Positions 18,152 to 26,666 of a DNA stretch of 64,000 nt are shown one piece after another. The position numbers and the translations under genes were made by a program. The stretch lies in contig NZ_CP021354.1 of the NCBI RefSeq assembly GCF_003130705.1, positions 3,162,001 to 3,226,000 on the forward strand, written 5' to 3'. Under the pieces are notes generated by a model. The model saw only the letters and a list, made by a program, of their open reading frames with translations, searched no databases and was not told the origin of the DNA. Numbering within the stretch: position 1 is the first letter of the stretch; each line of letters opens with the position of its first letter. This DNA is from Rhodococcus oxybenzonivorans. Lineage in GTDB: Bacteria > Actinomycetota > Actinomycetes > Mycobacteriales > Mycobacteriaceae.

Positions 18152-19714
18152 CTACGCGTCCAAGACCAGATCGCGAACCACGTTCCGTCGAATCTTCATG
18201 CTCGTCGTCCGCGGGAGCGACTCGACGATCTCGAGTCGGGTGGGTTTCTTGTAGGACGCCAGCGTTCGCCGACAGTGGTCCTGCAATTCGTCGAGGGTCA
18301 GGTGAGCATCCGGATGCAGCGCGACGACGGCGACAACGGACTGTCCCCATCTCGGATGCGGGGCCCCGATGACCGCGCACTCGGCCACCGACGGGTGGTT
18401 TGCGATGGTCGTCTCCACCTCTGACGGATAGACATTCATTCCGCCGCTGACGATGAGATCGGTTCGCCGGTCGCTCACGTACACGAAACCAGCCGCGTCG
18501 ATGCTGCCGAGGTCCCCGGTGTAGTACCAACCGCCGACGAGGGCCGCAGCGGTCGCCTCGGGCATGTTCCAGTATCCGCGCATGAGGGCTGGTGACCGGA
18601 CGACGATCTCGCCGACAGAGGTACCGTCCCGTGGCAGCTCGACCCCGTTCTCGTCCACCACCTTGATCGCCGTTCCCTCCACACTCCGGCCGACCGAGGC
18701 AAACGGGTCCGCCGCGGGGCTGGTCGGTTCGAAGTCTCCGGGACGTGTGGCGGTGACGAGCCCCCCGGAATTCTCGGTCATACCCAGGCCCTCGATCAGG
18801 GTGTCACCGAGGACGGCGTAGAGCGTGCGCAGCTTGTCGGGTCCGGCCTTCGAGGCGGAGTGCAGCACGGAGCACAGGCTCGCGATGCGAGCAGGTGCCG
18901 CCGCTGCCGCGGCGGCGAACTCCTCGATGAGCGGTGAGGGTATGTAGGTGAACGTGACCCGGTGGCGCTCGACGGCGTCGACGAGTTGCGGGACGGACCA
19001 CCGACCGAGGATCACCACCGTCCCACCCAAGCGAAGGTGGGTGAGTACGTGGGCCGGGACCGTCGCGACGAACGACATCGAACCCGTGAGCGCGCACACG
19101 CTCCGTTCGGGCAGCCGGTAGGCGCGGGTGTTCGACTCGGCGATGGCCGCGACGCTTCGGTGCGTCATGACAGCGCCTTTCGGCCTGCCGGTCGTGCCGC
19201 TGGTGTATCCGATGATGAACGGGTCGTCGCCGTTCACTGCGACCGCGACGTCGGGTAGCGTGTCGCCCTGGTGGACGAGCGTGTCGAACGCATTCGTGCC
19301 GGGTGGCGCGGCGTCCGGGACATCACCGATCACCACGGTTTCTGCATCCGGAGCGGGCAGTCCGTTCACCACGGCCAGATGGTCGGCGCTCCACACGATG
19401 ACGCGGGGTGTGCAGTCTGCGACGAGGACGGCAGCCTCGGTGGGCGTGAGGCGCGTGTTGATCGGGACAATGATTGCGCCGACACGAGCGGCCGCGAGAT
19501 ACAGCTCGACGTACTCGATACCGTCGTCGACGATAGCCGCGATGCGGTCACCGGGCTCTGCGCCCAGACGTGACAGCGATCGAGCGAGCGAACGAACGGT
19601 GCGTGACAGTTCGGCGTAGGTCCGGGTGCACCCGTCCGGTGCCACGAGGGCGATGCGATCCGGCTGGCGGGAGGCATGTTCGTCGACGCACTCGGTGATG
19701 GTGGCGCAGGTCAT
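18152..19714 (-). CDS. Acyl-CoA synthetase (AMP-forming)
   Basis: 520-residue ANL-superfamily ligase. YTSGTTGRPKG is the phosphate loop, GWYYTGDLG and DRRTDLIVSGGMNVYP the adenylate and hinge motifs, and SMKIRRN near the C-terminus holds the catalytic Lys. It activates a carboxylic acid to its CoA thioester through an acyl-AMP. It lies 23 bases after the tetR gene on the same strand and so is controlled with it. The probable substrate is a ring-opened terpenoid acid, inferred from context. Confidence 0.92.
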   Translation of the reverse strand: MTCATITECVDEHASRQPDRIALVAPDGCTRTYAELSRTVRSLARSLSRLGAEPGDRIAAIVDDGIEYVELYLAAARVGAIIVPINTRLTPTEAAVLVADCTPRVIVWSADHLAVVNGLPAPDAETVVIGDVPDAAPPGTNAFDTLVHQGDTLPDVAVAVNGDDPFIIGYTSGTTGRPKGAVMTHRSVAAIAESNTRAYRLPERSVCALTGSMSFVATVPAHVLTHLRLGGTVVILGRWSVPQLVDAVERHRVTFTYIPSPLIEEFAAAAAAAPARIASLCSVLHSASKAGPDKLRTLYAVLGDTLIEGLGMTENSGGLVTATRPGDFEPTSPAADPFASVGRSVEGTAIKVVDENGVELPRDGTSVGEIVVRSPALMRGYWNMPEATAAALVGGWYYTGDLGSIDAAGFVYVSDRRTDLIVSGGMNVYPSEVETTIANHPSVAECAVIGAPHPRWGQSVVAVVALHPDAHLTLDELQDHCRRTLASYKKPTRLEIVESLPRTTSMKIRRNVVRDLVLDA

Positions 19715-19737
19715 GGCGATCTTTCGGGAGGGAGTGC

Positions 19738-20361
19738 TCAGGGGCTCATGGATTTGATGGTCATCGAGGCGAACTGCCGGGTGATGGCCTTATCGGAGAG
19801 TCGCCGCTGCGCGCTCGGCTTGTGCCAGGTGGGCACACTGTTCAGGGCGCCCAGGATGAATCGAATGGAGAGACGGAGGTCGACGTCACCGATTGCGCCG
19901 CTCTTCTTGGCGCGCGCGAGCAATGTGTACAAGTGCTGTTCGAAGCGACGTCCGGCAGCCTCGACCTCTTCGAGGCGCTCACCTGTCAGGCGTCGCCCTT
20001 CGTTGAAGTAGATCGCGACGCGTTCGACGTTGTCGAGGTACCACTGCATGAGTTCTCGTAGAAGCTCGTCGAGTTCCTCGATCGGATCGAGGCCCTTGGC
20101 CGACACTCTCTCGAAGATTGCTTCGGACTGGATGTGCGACTCCTTCATGATGCGGAGCAGCAGGTCCTCTTTGGAATCGAAGTAGTAGTACAGGCTGCCC
20201 TTGAGGACCCCCACCTCGTTCGCCACATCTTGAAGGGATGCGCCTGCGAAGCCCTTCTCGTAAAAGATCCGGACCGCGGCTTCCATCACCTCGGCGTCGC
20301 GATTTCGACGCTCGCCCTTTGCTGGACGAGGCGTGGTGGCGGAGTTCGAACTTCTTGGCAC
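19738..20361 (-). CDS. TetR-family repressor, probable regulator of the island
   Basis: 207-residue TetR regulator with an N-terminal helix-turn-helix (FAGASLQDVANEVGVLKGSLYYYFDSKEDLL) and an all-helical ligand domain, of KstR2/fatty-acid-regulator type. Its own promoter region has the operator repeat at 20386, and the divergent acyl-CoA dehydrogenase operon has another at 20452. Four more copies precede other island operons, so this protein is the likely common repressor, relieved by a CoA-thioester or acid intermediate. The ligand is inferred; the operator link is based on position and repeat. Confidence 0.85.
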   Translation of the reverse strand: MPRSSNSATTPRPAKGERRNRDAEVMEAAVRIFYEKGFAGASLQDVANEVGVLKGSLYYYFDSKEDLLLRIMKESHIQSEAIFERVSAKGLDPIEELDELLRELMQWYLDNVERVAIYFNEGRRLTGERLEEVEAAGRRFEQHLYTLLARAKKSGAIGDVDLRLSIRFILGALNSVPTWHKPSAQRRLSDKAITRQFASMTIKSMSP

Positions 20362-20385
20362 TGGAATCCCCTCAGCTGCGGTGAT

Positions 20386-20401
20386 GCAACCATACGTTTG
20401 G
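20386..20401. promoter_or_regulatory. Island operator site 3 (tetR promoter)
   Basis: GCAACCATACGTTTGG; the reverse complement CCAAACGTATGGTTGC fits the consensus arms with a variant core. It lies 25 bases upstream of the tetR start on the reverse strand, consistent with autoregulation. Confidence 0.65.
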
Positions 20402-20451
20402 TGGGTATCTTAGGTGGCTCTTGACACAGTGTCGAATCAGGACCTAGTTTA

Positions 20452-20467
20452 TCAAACAATCGTTTGG
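20452..20467. promoter_or_regulatory. Island operator site 4 (acyl-CoA dehydrogenase/transport operon)
   Basis: TCAAACAATCGTTTGG has perfect CAAAC/GTTTG arms and is the most symmetrical site of the set. It lies 39 bases before the acyl-CoA dehydrogenase start. Confidence 0.72.
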
Positions 20468-20505
20468 GAGATTAGTGTTCCCGGCCTACGAACGGAGTTC
20501 CACAC

Positions 20506-21633
20506 GTGACGCACGAGATTTCAACAGCTTCCGGCTCCGAATTCGCGCACGAAGCAGGCAGCTGGCTTCAGGAAAACGTCCCCCGCAGATGGCGCGAACA
20601 CCGCGGGACTCTGGACGAACACGAAGCGATCGACATCCGACGCCAATGGGATCGCCAGTTGTACGAGGCCGGATACTCGGGTCTATCGCTGCCCAAGGAA
20701 TTCGGTGGTCAGGGACTCGGCCTCGCCGAAGAGGTGGCATTCAGCGAGCTCGCCGCACAGGCTCAAGCACCTGACGGACTGGCTCGTATCGGCAGGATCC
20801 TGACAGCCCCGACGCTGATCGCCCACGGAACGGAGCAGCAGCGGGAACGATTCCTGCCGCCGATCCTGCAAGGACGCGAGACCTGGTGCCAAGGGTTCTC
20901 CGAGCCCGGCGCGGGGTCCGACCTTGCCGGCGTGAGCTGCCGCGCGGACAAGGTAGACGGTGGCTACGAGATCACCGGCCGCAAGATCTGGACCAGTTTC
21001 GCGGCGTACTCCGATCGATGCCTGATGCTGGCCCGGACCAGCCAGGACGCACCCCGCCACAAGAACCTGTCGATGTTCCTGCTCGACATGAATCAGCCGG
21101 GTGTCGACATCGGCACCATCAAGCAAATCTCCGGCGGCACGCATTTCGCCGAAGTGCACTTCGACCGGGTCTTCGTCTCCGACGACGAGTTGATCGCCGA
21201 GGAAGGCTCCGGCTGGCGCGTCGCGATGACGACCCTCATGAACGAGCGCGGCGGTGTCGAGGCGGCCAGTCGCTACGTGGAGATGCGGGCCGACATGGAC
21301 CTGCTTCTCGCGATGTGCGGTGACGATCCGCGTCGAGCCGATGTCCTCGCCGACCTCGATCGACGCACCGAACTCGTGCGATGGCAGATCTCCAAGGCCG
21401 TGCACCTCGAGGCCGACGAGACCGAGTTCGTTCGTGCCACATCGATTCTGAAAGTGCTGTGGAGCGAGCTCTGGCAGGAGATCACCACAGTCGGCCTCCG
21501 GTTCTCCAGCGCGGCCCACCGAGAGCACTGGCGATACCAGTATCTCGAAAGCCGGTCTGCATCGATCTTCTCGGGCACCTCCGAGATCCAACGAAACATC
21601 ATCAGTGAACGAGTTCTGGGGCTGCCGCGATGA
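20506..21633 (+). CDS. Acyl-CoA dehydrogenase, large/catalytic-type subunit (second pair)
   Basis: 375-residue acyl-CoA dehydrogenase, clearly paralogous to the one at 1080. It shows WCQGFSEPGAGSDLAG, KIWTSFA and the C-terminal SGTSEIQRN FAD motif. As in the paralogue the MCAD-type Glu is missing (FSGTS), and the Glu of NERGG is the candidate base. The next gene overlaps by ATGA and encodes the short partner, so this is a second α2β2-type enzyme, perhaps for a different step of the same side-chain or ring-fragment β-oxidation. The island operator lies just upstream. Confidence 0.92.
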   Translation: MTHEISTASGSEFAHEAGSWLQENVPRRWREHRGTLDEHEAIDIRRQWDRQLYEAGYSGLSLPKEFGGQGLGLAEEVAFSELAAQAQAPDGLARIGRILTAPTLIAHGTEQQRERFLPPILQGRETWCQGFSEPGAGSDLAGVSCRADKVDGGYEITGRKIWTSFAAYSDRCLMLARTSQDAPRHKNLSMFLLDMNQPGVDIGTIKQISGGTHFAEVHFDRVFVSDDELIAEEGSGWRVAMTTLMNERGGVEAASRYVEMRADMDLLLAMCGDDPRRADVLADLDRRTELVRWQISKAVHLEADETEFVRATSILKVLWSELWQEITTVGLRFSSAAHREHWRYQYLESRSASIFSGTSEIQRNIISERVLGLPR

Positions 21634-22526
21634 CCACCATATCCATCACCGAAGCGACCGATATGGGCGCAGCTGCAGCCGAAGGACTCCGCGAAATCCT
21701 GGAGAAGAGCGTCGGCCGCCGTAACATCGCCACGTTCGCCGAATCGGAATCGCCTGTTCCGTGGGACTCGCTGGTTCGAGCCGGATGGGTGGAGATCGCC
21801 GACGACTCCGGTCCGGACGGACTGACTCTCCGTGACCTCGTGGAGGTCGTGCGGGTCTGGGGCGGCTACTGTGTGCCGTTGCCGCTGGTGGTCACCCTCG
21901 TCGCACGCAGGAACAGCGTCGCGGCCCGCGAGTACGACGGCCCGGTCACACTCTCGGTACCGACCCCGCAGACGACTGCCGGGTGGGGCCTGGTCCCGTT
22001 CGGGCAGCGCACCGACATCGGCGTTCTCGACTCGTTCGACGGCGGCGCCGTAGTACCGGTCCCAGAGTCTTCCGAGGCGAACTTCGCGCCGACGCTCGAG
22101 GCCGCCGAGATCCCGTGGACCACACCATCGACCGATACTGCTGCACGGGAGCTGGCTGTGCTCTGGGCGGCGGAAGCCGCCGGGATCGCACGCACACTCG
22201 TCACCATCAGCGTCGAATACACCCGTCAGCGCCAACAGTTCGGTAAGCCCATCGGTTCGTTCCAGGCGGTTAAACACATTCTTGCCGACGCACACATCTG
22301 CGCCGAGCAGTCCGACACCTCCGCCCTGTGGGCGGCCGCCGATCCGGCGCGGGCATTCGAGGTCTCTGTGCACGCGATCGAGCAGGCCGTCGGCGTGGCC
22401 GAGCGCGCCATCCAGGTGCACGGCGGAATGGGGTTCACCTGGGAAATGGGCCTGCATTTCTATTTACGCCATTTGCTGACATTGCGCGATCTCGTCTCCG
22501 GTCTCACTGGATCCCACCGTTCCTGA
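21630..22526 (+). CDS. Acyl-CoA dehydrogenase, short partner subunit (second pair)
   Basis: 298-residue short acyl-CoA dehydrogenase-family subunit with RQQFGKPIGSFQAVKH and IQVHGGMGFTWEMGLHF in the C-terminal half and a reduced N-terminal domain. It parallels the gene at 2288. The ATGA overlap with the large subunit indicates coupled synthesis. Such partners usually complete the FAD and substrate site of the heterotetramer but lack the catalytic Glu. A transporter gene follows after 39 bases. Confidence 0.88.
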   Translation: MTTISITEATDMGAAAAEGLREILEKSVGRRNIATFAESESPVPWDSLVRAGWVEIADDSGPDGLTLRDLVEVVRVWGGYCVPLPLVVTLVARRNSVAAREYDGPVTLSVPTPQTTAGWGLVPFGQRTDIGVLDSFDGGAVVPVPESSEANFAPTLEAAEIPWTTPSTDTAARELAVLWAAEAAGIARTLVTISVEYTRQRQQFGKPIGSFQAVKHILADAHICAEQSDTSALWAAADPARAFEVSVHAIEQAVGVAERAIQVHGGMGFTWEMGLHFYLRHLLTLRDLVSGLTGSHRS

Positions 22527-22565
22527 CCAGGCACTGCACGCAGTTCCCTTCCCGAGGATGTCGAC

Positions 22566-23879
22566 ATGGATCAGACGACAGTTCCCACAGCGTCCACAGG
22601 CGCCGTGAACGGCCGCCGTGCCGCTTTCGCAGGTGGCGTCGGCACGATGATCGAGGGGTACGACTTCAGCATGTACGGCTACATGGCCGTCATCGTCGCC
22701 CCGTTGTTCTTCCCCTCCGACAACGCGGTCAGCTCCCTACTCCTCACGCTGTCGGTGTTCGCGGCCGCCTATGCGGCGCGCCCACTGGGCGGAATAGTGT
22801 TCGGATACGTCGGTGACCGTGTCAGCAGACGCGCCGCACTGATGACGACCCTGCTCTGCATGGGCCTGTCGAGCGCGGCGATCGGTATGCTGCCGACCGC
22901 ACTCGCGATCGGCCCCGTCGCATCAGTGGCGCTCGTATGTCTGCGTCTACTGCAGGGCTTCTCCGTCGGAGGAGAGGTCGCCGGTGCCGCGACGCTGGTA
23001 TCCGAAGCAGCGCCCGCGGGGCGACGCGGACGGTACGGCGCTATGAATCCGTTCGGTGCCACCCTCGGATTCGCGCTGGCGTCCGCGGTCGCCGGGTTGG
23101 TGTCGCTCCTGACGACCGACGAGCAAATGACGTCCTGGGGCTGGCGGATCCCCTTCCTTGTTGCGCTGCCGCTCGCAGGTATCTGCCTTGCACTGCGCAG
23201 ATCACTGGTCCATCAGCCCGCCGCCGACCAGGTCCGCCCCACGTCCTCACCGGTGGCCGACGTGTTGAAGAACTGGAAGCGGCCCCTGCTGCAGTCCTCC
23301 GGCATCAGCCTGGCGGTCAACGGCTCAGCCTACTTCGGTCTCACGTACCTGAGCATCCACTTGATCACTGAACTCGGCTATCCCAAGACCGGTGTCTACT
23401 GGACCACCACGGTGGTAGTGGCGATCTCGGCGTGCTTGATGCTGCTGACGGGGCGACTCGGCGACCGCATCGGTCTCACGGGACTCGCGGGTATCGGACT
23501 GACCGGGTTTTTTGCGGTCACCGCAGGGGCGATGGCAGTGATGGGCTCGGGCAGCCTTCTCGTCGCCGGCATTGCGTTCATGGTGATCATGGTCAACTCG
23601 TCGTTCCTGCAGGTTGCCGGCTATTCGATGATCCCGGAACTGTTCGACCAGAAGGTCCGATACACCGGCACGGCGCTGGGCTGGAACATCGGTGTGGTGA
23701 TCGCCGGAGGCACCGCGCCGGTGGTGTGCGTGTGGTTGGTCGAGCGGACCGGCAACGCCCTCTCGCCTGCGCTTTTCGTGATGGGAGTGTGCGTCGCAGG
23801 CGCACTCGCGGTGTTCTCGGTACGTCGAGCGAACGCTTACAAGGGCGTGATCCGGTCGGGATGTTGTCACTCGATGTGA
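22566..23879 (+). CDS. MFS transporter, metabolite:H+ symporter family
   Basis: 437-residue 12-helix membrane protein of the MHS branch of the major facilitator superfamily. Signature segments are GTMIEGYDFSMYG in the first helix, AARPLGGIVFGYVGDRVSRR between helices 2 and 3, and LRLLQGFSVGGEVAGA. Members take up organic acids such as citrate, shikimate or α-ketoglutarate with protons. It shares the operator-controlled operon with the second dehydrogenase pair, so it probably imports an acid intermediate or terpenoid acid (inference). Confidence 0.9.
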   Translation: MDQTTVPTASTGAVNGRRAAFAGGVGTMIEGYDFSMYGYMAVIVAPLFFPSDNAVSSLLLTLSVFAAAYAARPLGGIVFGYVGDRVSRRAALMTTLLCMGLSSAAIGMLPTALAIGPVASVALVCLRLLQGFSVGGEVAGAATLVSEAAPAGRRGRYGAMNPFGATLGFALASAVAGLVSLLTTDEQMTSWGWRIPFLVALPLAGICLALRRSLVHQPAADQVRPTSSPVADVLKNWKRPLLQSSGISLAVNGSAYFGLTYLSIHLITELGYPKTGVYWTTTVVVAISACLMLLTGRLGDRIGLTGLAGIGLTGFFAVTAGAMAVMGSGSLLVAGIAFMVIMVNSSFLQVAGYSMIPELFDQKVRYTGTALGWNIGVVIAGGTAPVVCVWLVERTGNALSPALFVMGVCVAGALAVFSVRRANAYKGVIRSGCCHSM

Positions 23880-23892
23880 TGCAGGCTACAAT

Positions 23893-23908
23893 TCAAACGA
23901 CCGGTTGG
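23893..23908. promoter_or_regulatory. Island operator site 5 (ribBA/β-oxidation operon)
   Basis: TCAAACGACCGGTTGG matches the island consensus and lies 50 bases before the ribBA start and 13 bases after the transporter stop, indicating a separate regulated promoter. Confidence 0.7.
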
Positions 23909-23958
23909 TGGTTTAGGTTCGATCCGCGACCGCCGACCCTCAGAGAAAGGCGGAGGAC

Positions 23959-25224
23959 ATGGACTCGGAACGATCGGTCGAATCGGCAATAGCGGCACTC
24001 TCGAGTGGCGGAATGGTCGTGGTCGCCGACGACCATGACCGTGAGAACGAAGGCGATCTCGTCATGGGTGCCGCCTCGATGACCGACCACGCGATGGCAT
24101 TCTTCCTCCGCCACGGCAGCGGCATCGTCTGCACACCGATGACCGCGCAGCGCGCGCGCCAGCTCGAACTCCCGCTGATGGTTGCGGCGAACAAGGACCG
24201 AATGGGCACTGCATTCACGGTTACCGTCGACGCCGTCGACGCCGGAACAGGCATTTCCGCAGCCGACCGGGCCACTACGGTCCGTACCGTCGCCGATCCG
24301 AATACCGCGCCGTCCGACCTCTCCCGCCCAGGCCACATGTTCCCACTCATCGCGCAGGACGGTGGCGTCCTGGCGCGCCGCGGGCACACCGAAGCAAGTG
24401 TCGACCTGATGTCGCTTGCCGGCGAGTTGGAGCCGACCGCAGTGATCACCGAACTGGTCGACGACGACGGCGTCCCGATGTCCGGAGCGACGCTGACCGA
24501 CTTTGCGGCACAATGGAATCTACCGTTCATCACCGTGGCAGACCTCGTCGCTTACCGGCTCCGCCACGCCGCACCGATCGCAACATCGCCGGCCGCGGCA
24601 GTCCTGCCCGTGTCCAGCGCACGCATCGACACCGACCACGGACCCTTCACGGCGCACGTATTCCGCGACCGGGTGGCGGGCGTCGAGCATGTCGCGCTCG
24701 CCCTCGGCCTCGAGACGCCCCCCGCCGGCGCCGTAACGGTCCGCGTGCACAGTGAATGCCTCACCGGCGATGCATTCGGCTCACGGCGGTGCGATTGCGG
24801 CCCACAACTACAGGACGGTCTTCGGGCGATCGCCGCCTCCGGCGCAGGCGTGCTCGTCTACCTGCGCGGTCACGAAGGGCGCGGTATCGGTATCGCCAAC
24901 AAGCTCGCTGCATACGCACTGCAGGAACAGGGCGCTGACACCGTCGACGCCAACATCGAGCTCGGACTTCCTGTCGATGCGCGTGAATACGATTTCGCCG
25001 CCGCGATCCTGGGCTACTTCCGGATCGAGTCCGCGGACCTGATCACCAACAACCCGGAAAAAGTGGCAGCCCTCCAGAGATTCGGTATCGAAGTCCGACG
25101 ACCGATCGACTCGCCAGTGCACTGGGGCACCCACAATGTCCACTATCTGCAGACCAAGCGTGAACGCATGGGGCACATCTTGCCCGAGACGCCACACCAG
25201 TTCCTGCAATGCAAATCTGTCTGA
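23959..25224 (+). CDS. ribBA: Bifunctional 3,4-dihydroxy-2-butanone-4-phosphate synthase/GTP cyclohydrolase II
   Basis: 421-residue RibBA. The N-terminal half has DDHDRENEGDLVMGA (metal and substrate site of the butanone-phosphate synthase) and GHTEASVDL; the C-terminal half has the GTP cyclohydrolase II motif SECLTGDAFGSRRCDCG with its zinc cysteines, then LRGHEGRGIG. Both enzymes, which feed the two branches of riboflavin synthesis, look intact. A riboflavin gene under the catabolic operator is unusual and probably supplies FMN/FAD for the flavodoxin, monooxygenases and acyl-CoA dehydrogenases (inference). Confidence 0.94.
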   Translation: MDSERSVESAIAALSSGGMVVVADDHDRENEGDLVMGAASMTDHAMAFFLRHGSGIVCTPMTAQRARQLELPLMVAANKDRMGTAFTVTVDAVDAGTGISAADRATTVRTVADPNTAPSDLSRPGHMFPLIAQDGGVLARRGHTEASVDLMSLAGELEPTAVITELVDDDGVPMSGATLTDFAAQWNLPFITVADLVAYRLRHAAPIATSPAAAVLPVSSARIDTDHGPFTAHVFRDRVAGVEHVALALGLETPPAGAVTVRVHSECLTGDAFGSRRCDCGPQLQDGLRAIAASGAGVLVYLRGHEGRGIGIANKLAAYALQEQGADTVDANIELGLPVDAREYDFAAAILGYFRIESADLITNNPEKVAALQRFGIEVRRPIDSPVHWGTHNVHYLQTKRERMGHILPETPHQFLQCKSV

Positions 25225-25345
25225 ATGAAGTCCGCTCAGCGTTTTCGACGGCGGTGACGACGCGGCCTGACGCGGACCGAACGACGACCACCAGAGCAAC
25301 GATGACGCCGACGTTCCGTCGCGGCTCCTGAATGAAAGTTGTGAG

Positions 25346-26020
25346 ATGAACAAGCAGGTCGGAAGTCCTGAAGAGGCGATAGCCGGTATCGAGGACGGAT
25401 CCACGATCATGATCAGCGGCTTCGGCCCGCCCGGGCAACCGGTGACACTGATCGAGGCACTCCTCGACGCCGGCGTCACAGATCTGACGGTGATCAACAA
25501 CAACGCCGGCGCCGGCGGCGAGGCCATCGGCCAGCTCTTCGCCGCGAAGCGAGTACGCAAAGTGGTGTGCTCGTTCCCCAAGGCGATCGGCTCGACCATA
25601 TTCGACGAGCTGTACCACGCGGGCGAGATCGAACTCGAGCTCGTTCCCCAAGGAACGCTCGCCGAACGTATCCGGGCAGCGGGCGCCGGCATCGGCGGAT
25701 TCTTCACCCGCACCGGATACGGCACCGAACTGGCCGAAGGCAAAGAGGTCCGCGAGATCGACGGCAAGGGCTACGTCTTCGAAAAGCCCCTCTTCGCCGA
25801 CGTTGCCCTGGTGAAGGCCCGAGCGGCCGACCGGTTCGGCAACCTCGTCTACCGCAAAACGGGCCGCAACTTCGGCCCGGTCATGGCCACTGCAGCGGCA
25901 CTGACCGTCGCTGAGGTGGACGAGATGGTTCCCGTAGGCGACCTCGATCCGGAAGTAATCGTGACGCCAGGCATTTTCGTCGACCGCATCCTCTGCGACT
26001 CTTCCCTGAAGGGACACTGA
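25346..26020 (+). CDS. 3-oxoacid CoA-transferase, subunit A
   Basis: 224-residue α subunit of a class I CoA transferase (SCOT/PcaI/AtoD-like). IMISGFGPPGQPVTLIEAL at the N-terminus and FEKPLFADVALVKARAADRFGN are family segments. With subunit B it transfers CoA from succinyl-CoA or acetyl-CoA to a 3-oxo acid. In this island it could activate a β-keto acid made by the biotin-dependent carboxylase (inference); β-ketoadipate or acetoacetate are alternatives. Confidence 0.9.
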   Translation: MNKQVGSPEEAIAGIEDGSTIMISGFGPPGQPVTLIEALLDAGVTDLTVINNNAGAGGEAIGQLFAAKRVRKVVCSFPKAIGSTIFDELYHAGEIELELVPQGTLAERIRAAGAGIGGFFTRTGYGTELAEGKEVREIDGKGYVFEKPLFADVALVKARAADRFGNLVYRKTGRNFGPVMATAAALTVAEVDEMVPVGDLDPEVIVTPGIFVDRILCDSSLKGH

Positions 26021-26021
26021 C

Positions 26022-26666
26022 ATGGTTCTGTCTCGCAAGGACATCGCGTGCCGCGTCGCGCAGGATATCCCCGACGGTTCCTACGTGAACCTCGGAATCG
26101 GAATCCCGACTCTGGTAGCCGATTTCATTCCCGATGGACGTGAAGTCATTCTTCATACCGAAAACGGGATGCTCGGCATGGGCCCCGCAGCTGAAGAAGG
26201 CAGCGAGGATCTGGATCTCATCAATGCCGGCAAGATCTACGTCACCGAAAGCGTCGGCGCCTCGTACTTCCACCATGCCGACTCCTTCGGGATGATGCGC
26301 GGCGGACACCTCGACGTGTGCGTGATGGGCGCCTACCAGGTCTCGACCCGCGGCGACCTCGCGAACTGGCGCACCGACAACCCCGCCGTCATCCCCGGGG
26401 TCGGCGGCGCGATGGACCTCGCCGCCGGCGCGCGCCGCGTGTTCGTCATCATGGACCTGTTCTCCCGAGCAGGGGAGTGCAAACTCGTGCAGAACTGCAC
26501 GTATCCGCTCACCGGACCCGGCTGTGTCGAACGCGTCTACACCGAAATCGCCTTGTTCGAGACGGGCCCGGACGGGGCACGCGTGCTGGAAATTTTCGAC
26601 GGAAGCGATCTCGGGTCACTGTCAGAGCGCACGGGTCTCGAATTGATCGATGGGCGCGCGTCGTGA
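26022..26666 (+). CDS. 3-oxoacid CoA-transferase, subunit B
   Basis: 214-residue β subunit. NLGIGIPTLVADF and HTENGMLGMGP contain the catalytic Glu (ENG motif) that carries CoA as a thioester; GGHLDVCVMGAYQV and GVGGAMDLAAGA follow. The gene starts one base after the subunit A stop and overlaps the next gene by GTGA. Its presence makes the transferase complete. Confidence 0.92.
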   Translation: MVLSRKDIACRVAQDIPDGSYVNLGIGIPTLVADFIPDGREVILHTENGMLGMGPAAEEGSEDLDLINAGKIYVTESVGASYFHHADSFGMMRGGHLDVCVMGAYQVSTRGDLANWRTDNPAVIPGVGGAMDLAAGARRVFVIMDLFSRAGECKLVQNCTYPLTGPGCVERVYTEIALFETGPDGARVLEIFDGSDLGSLSERTGLELIDGRAS

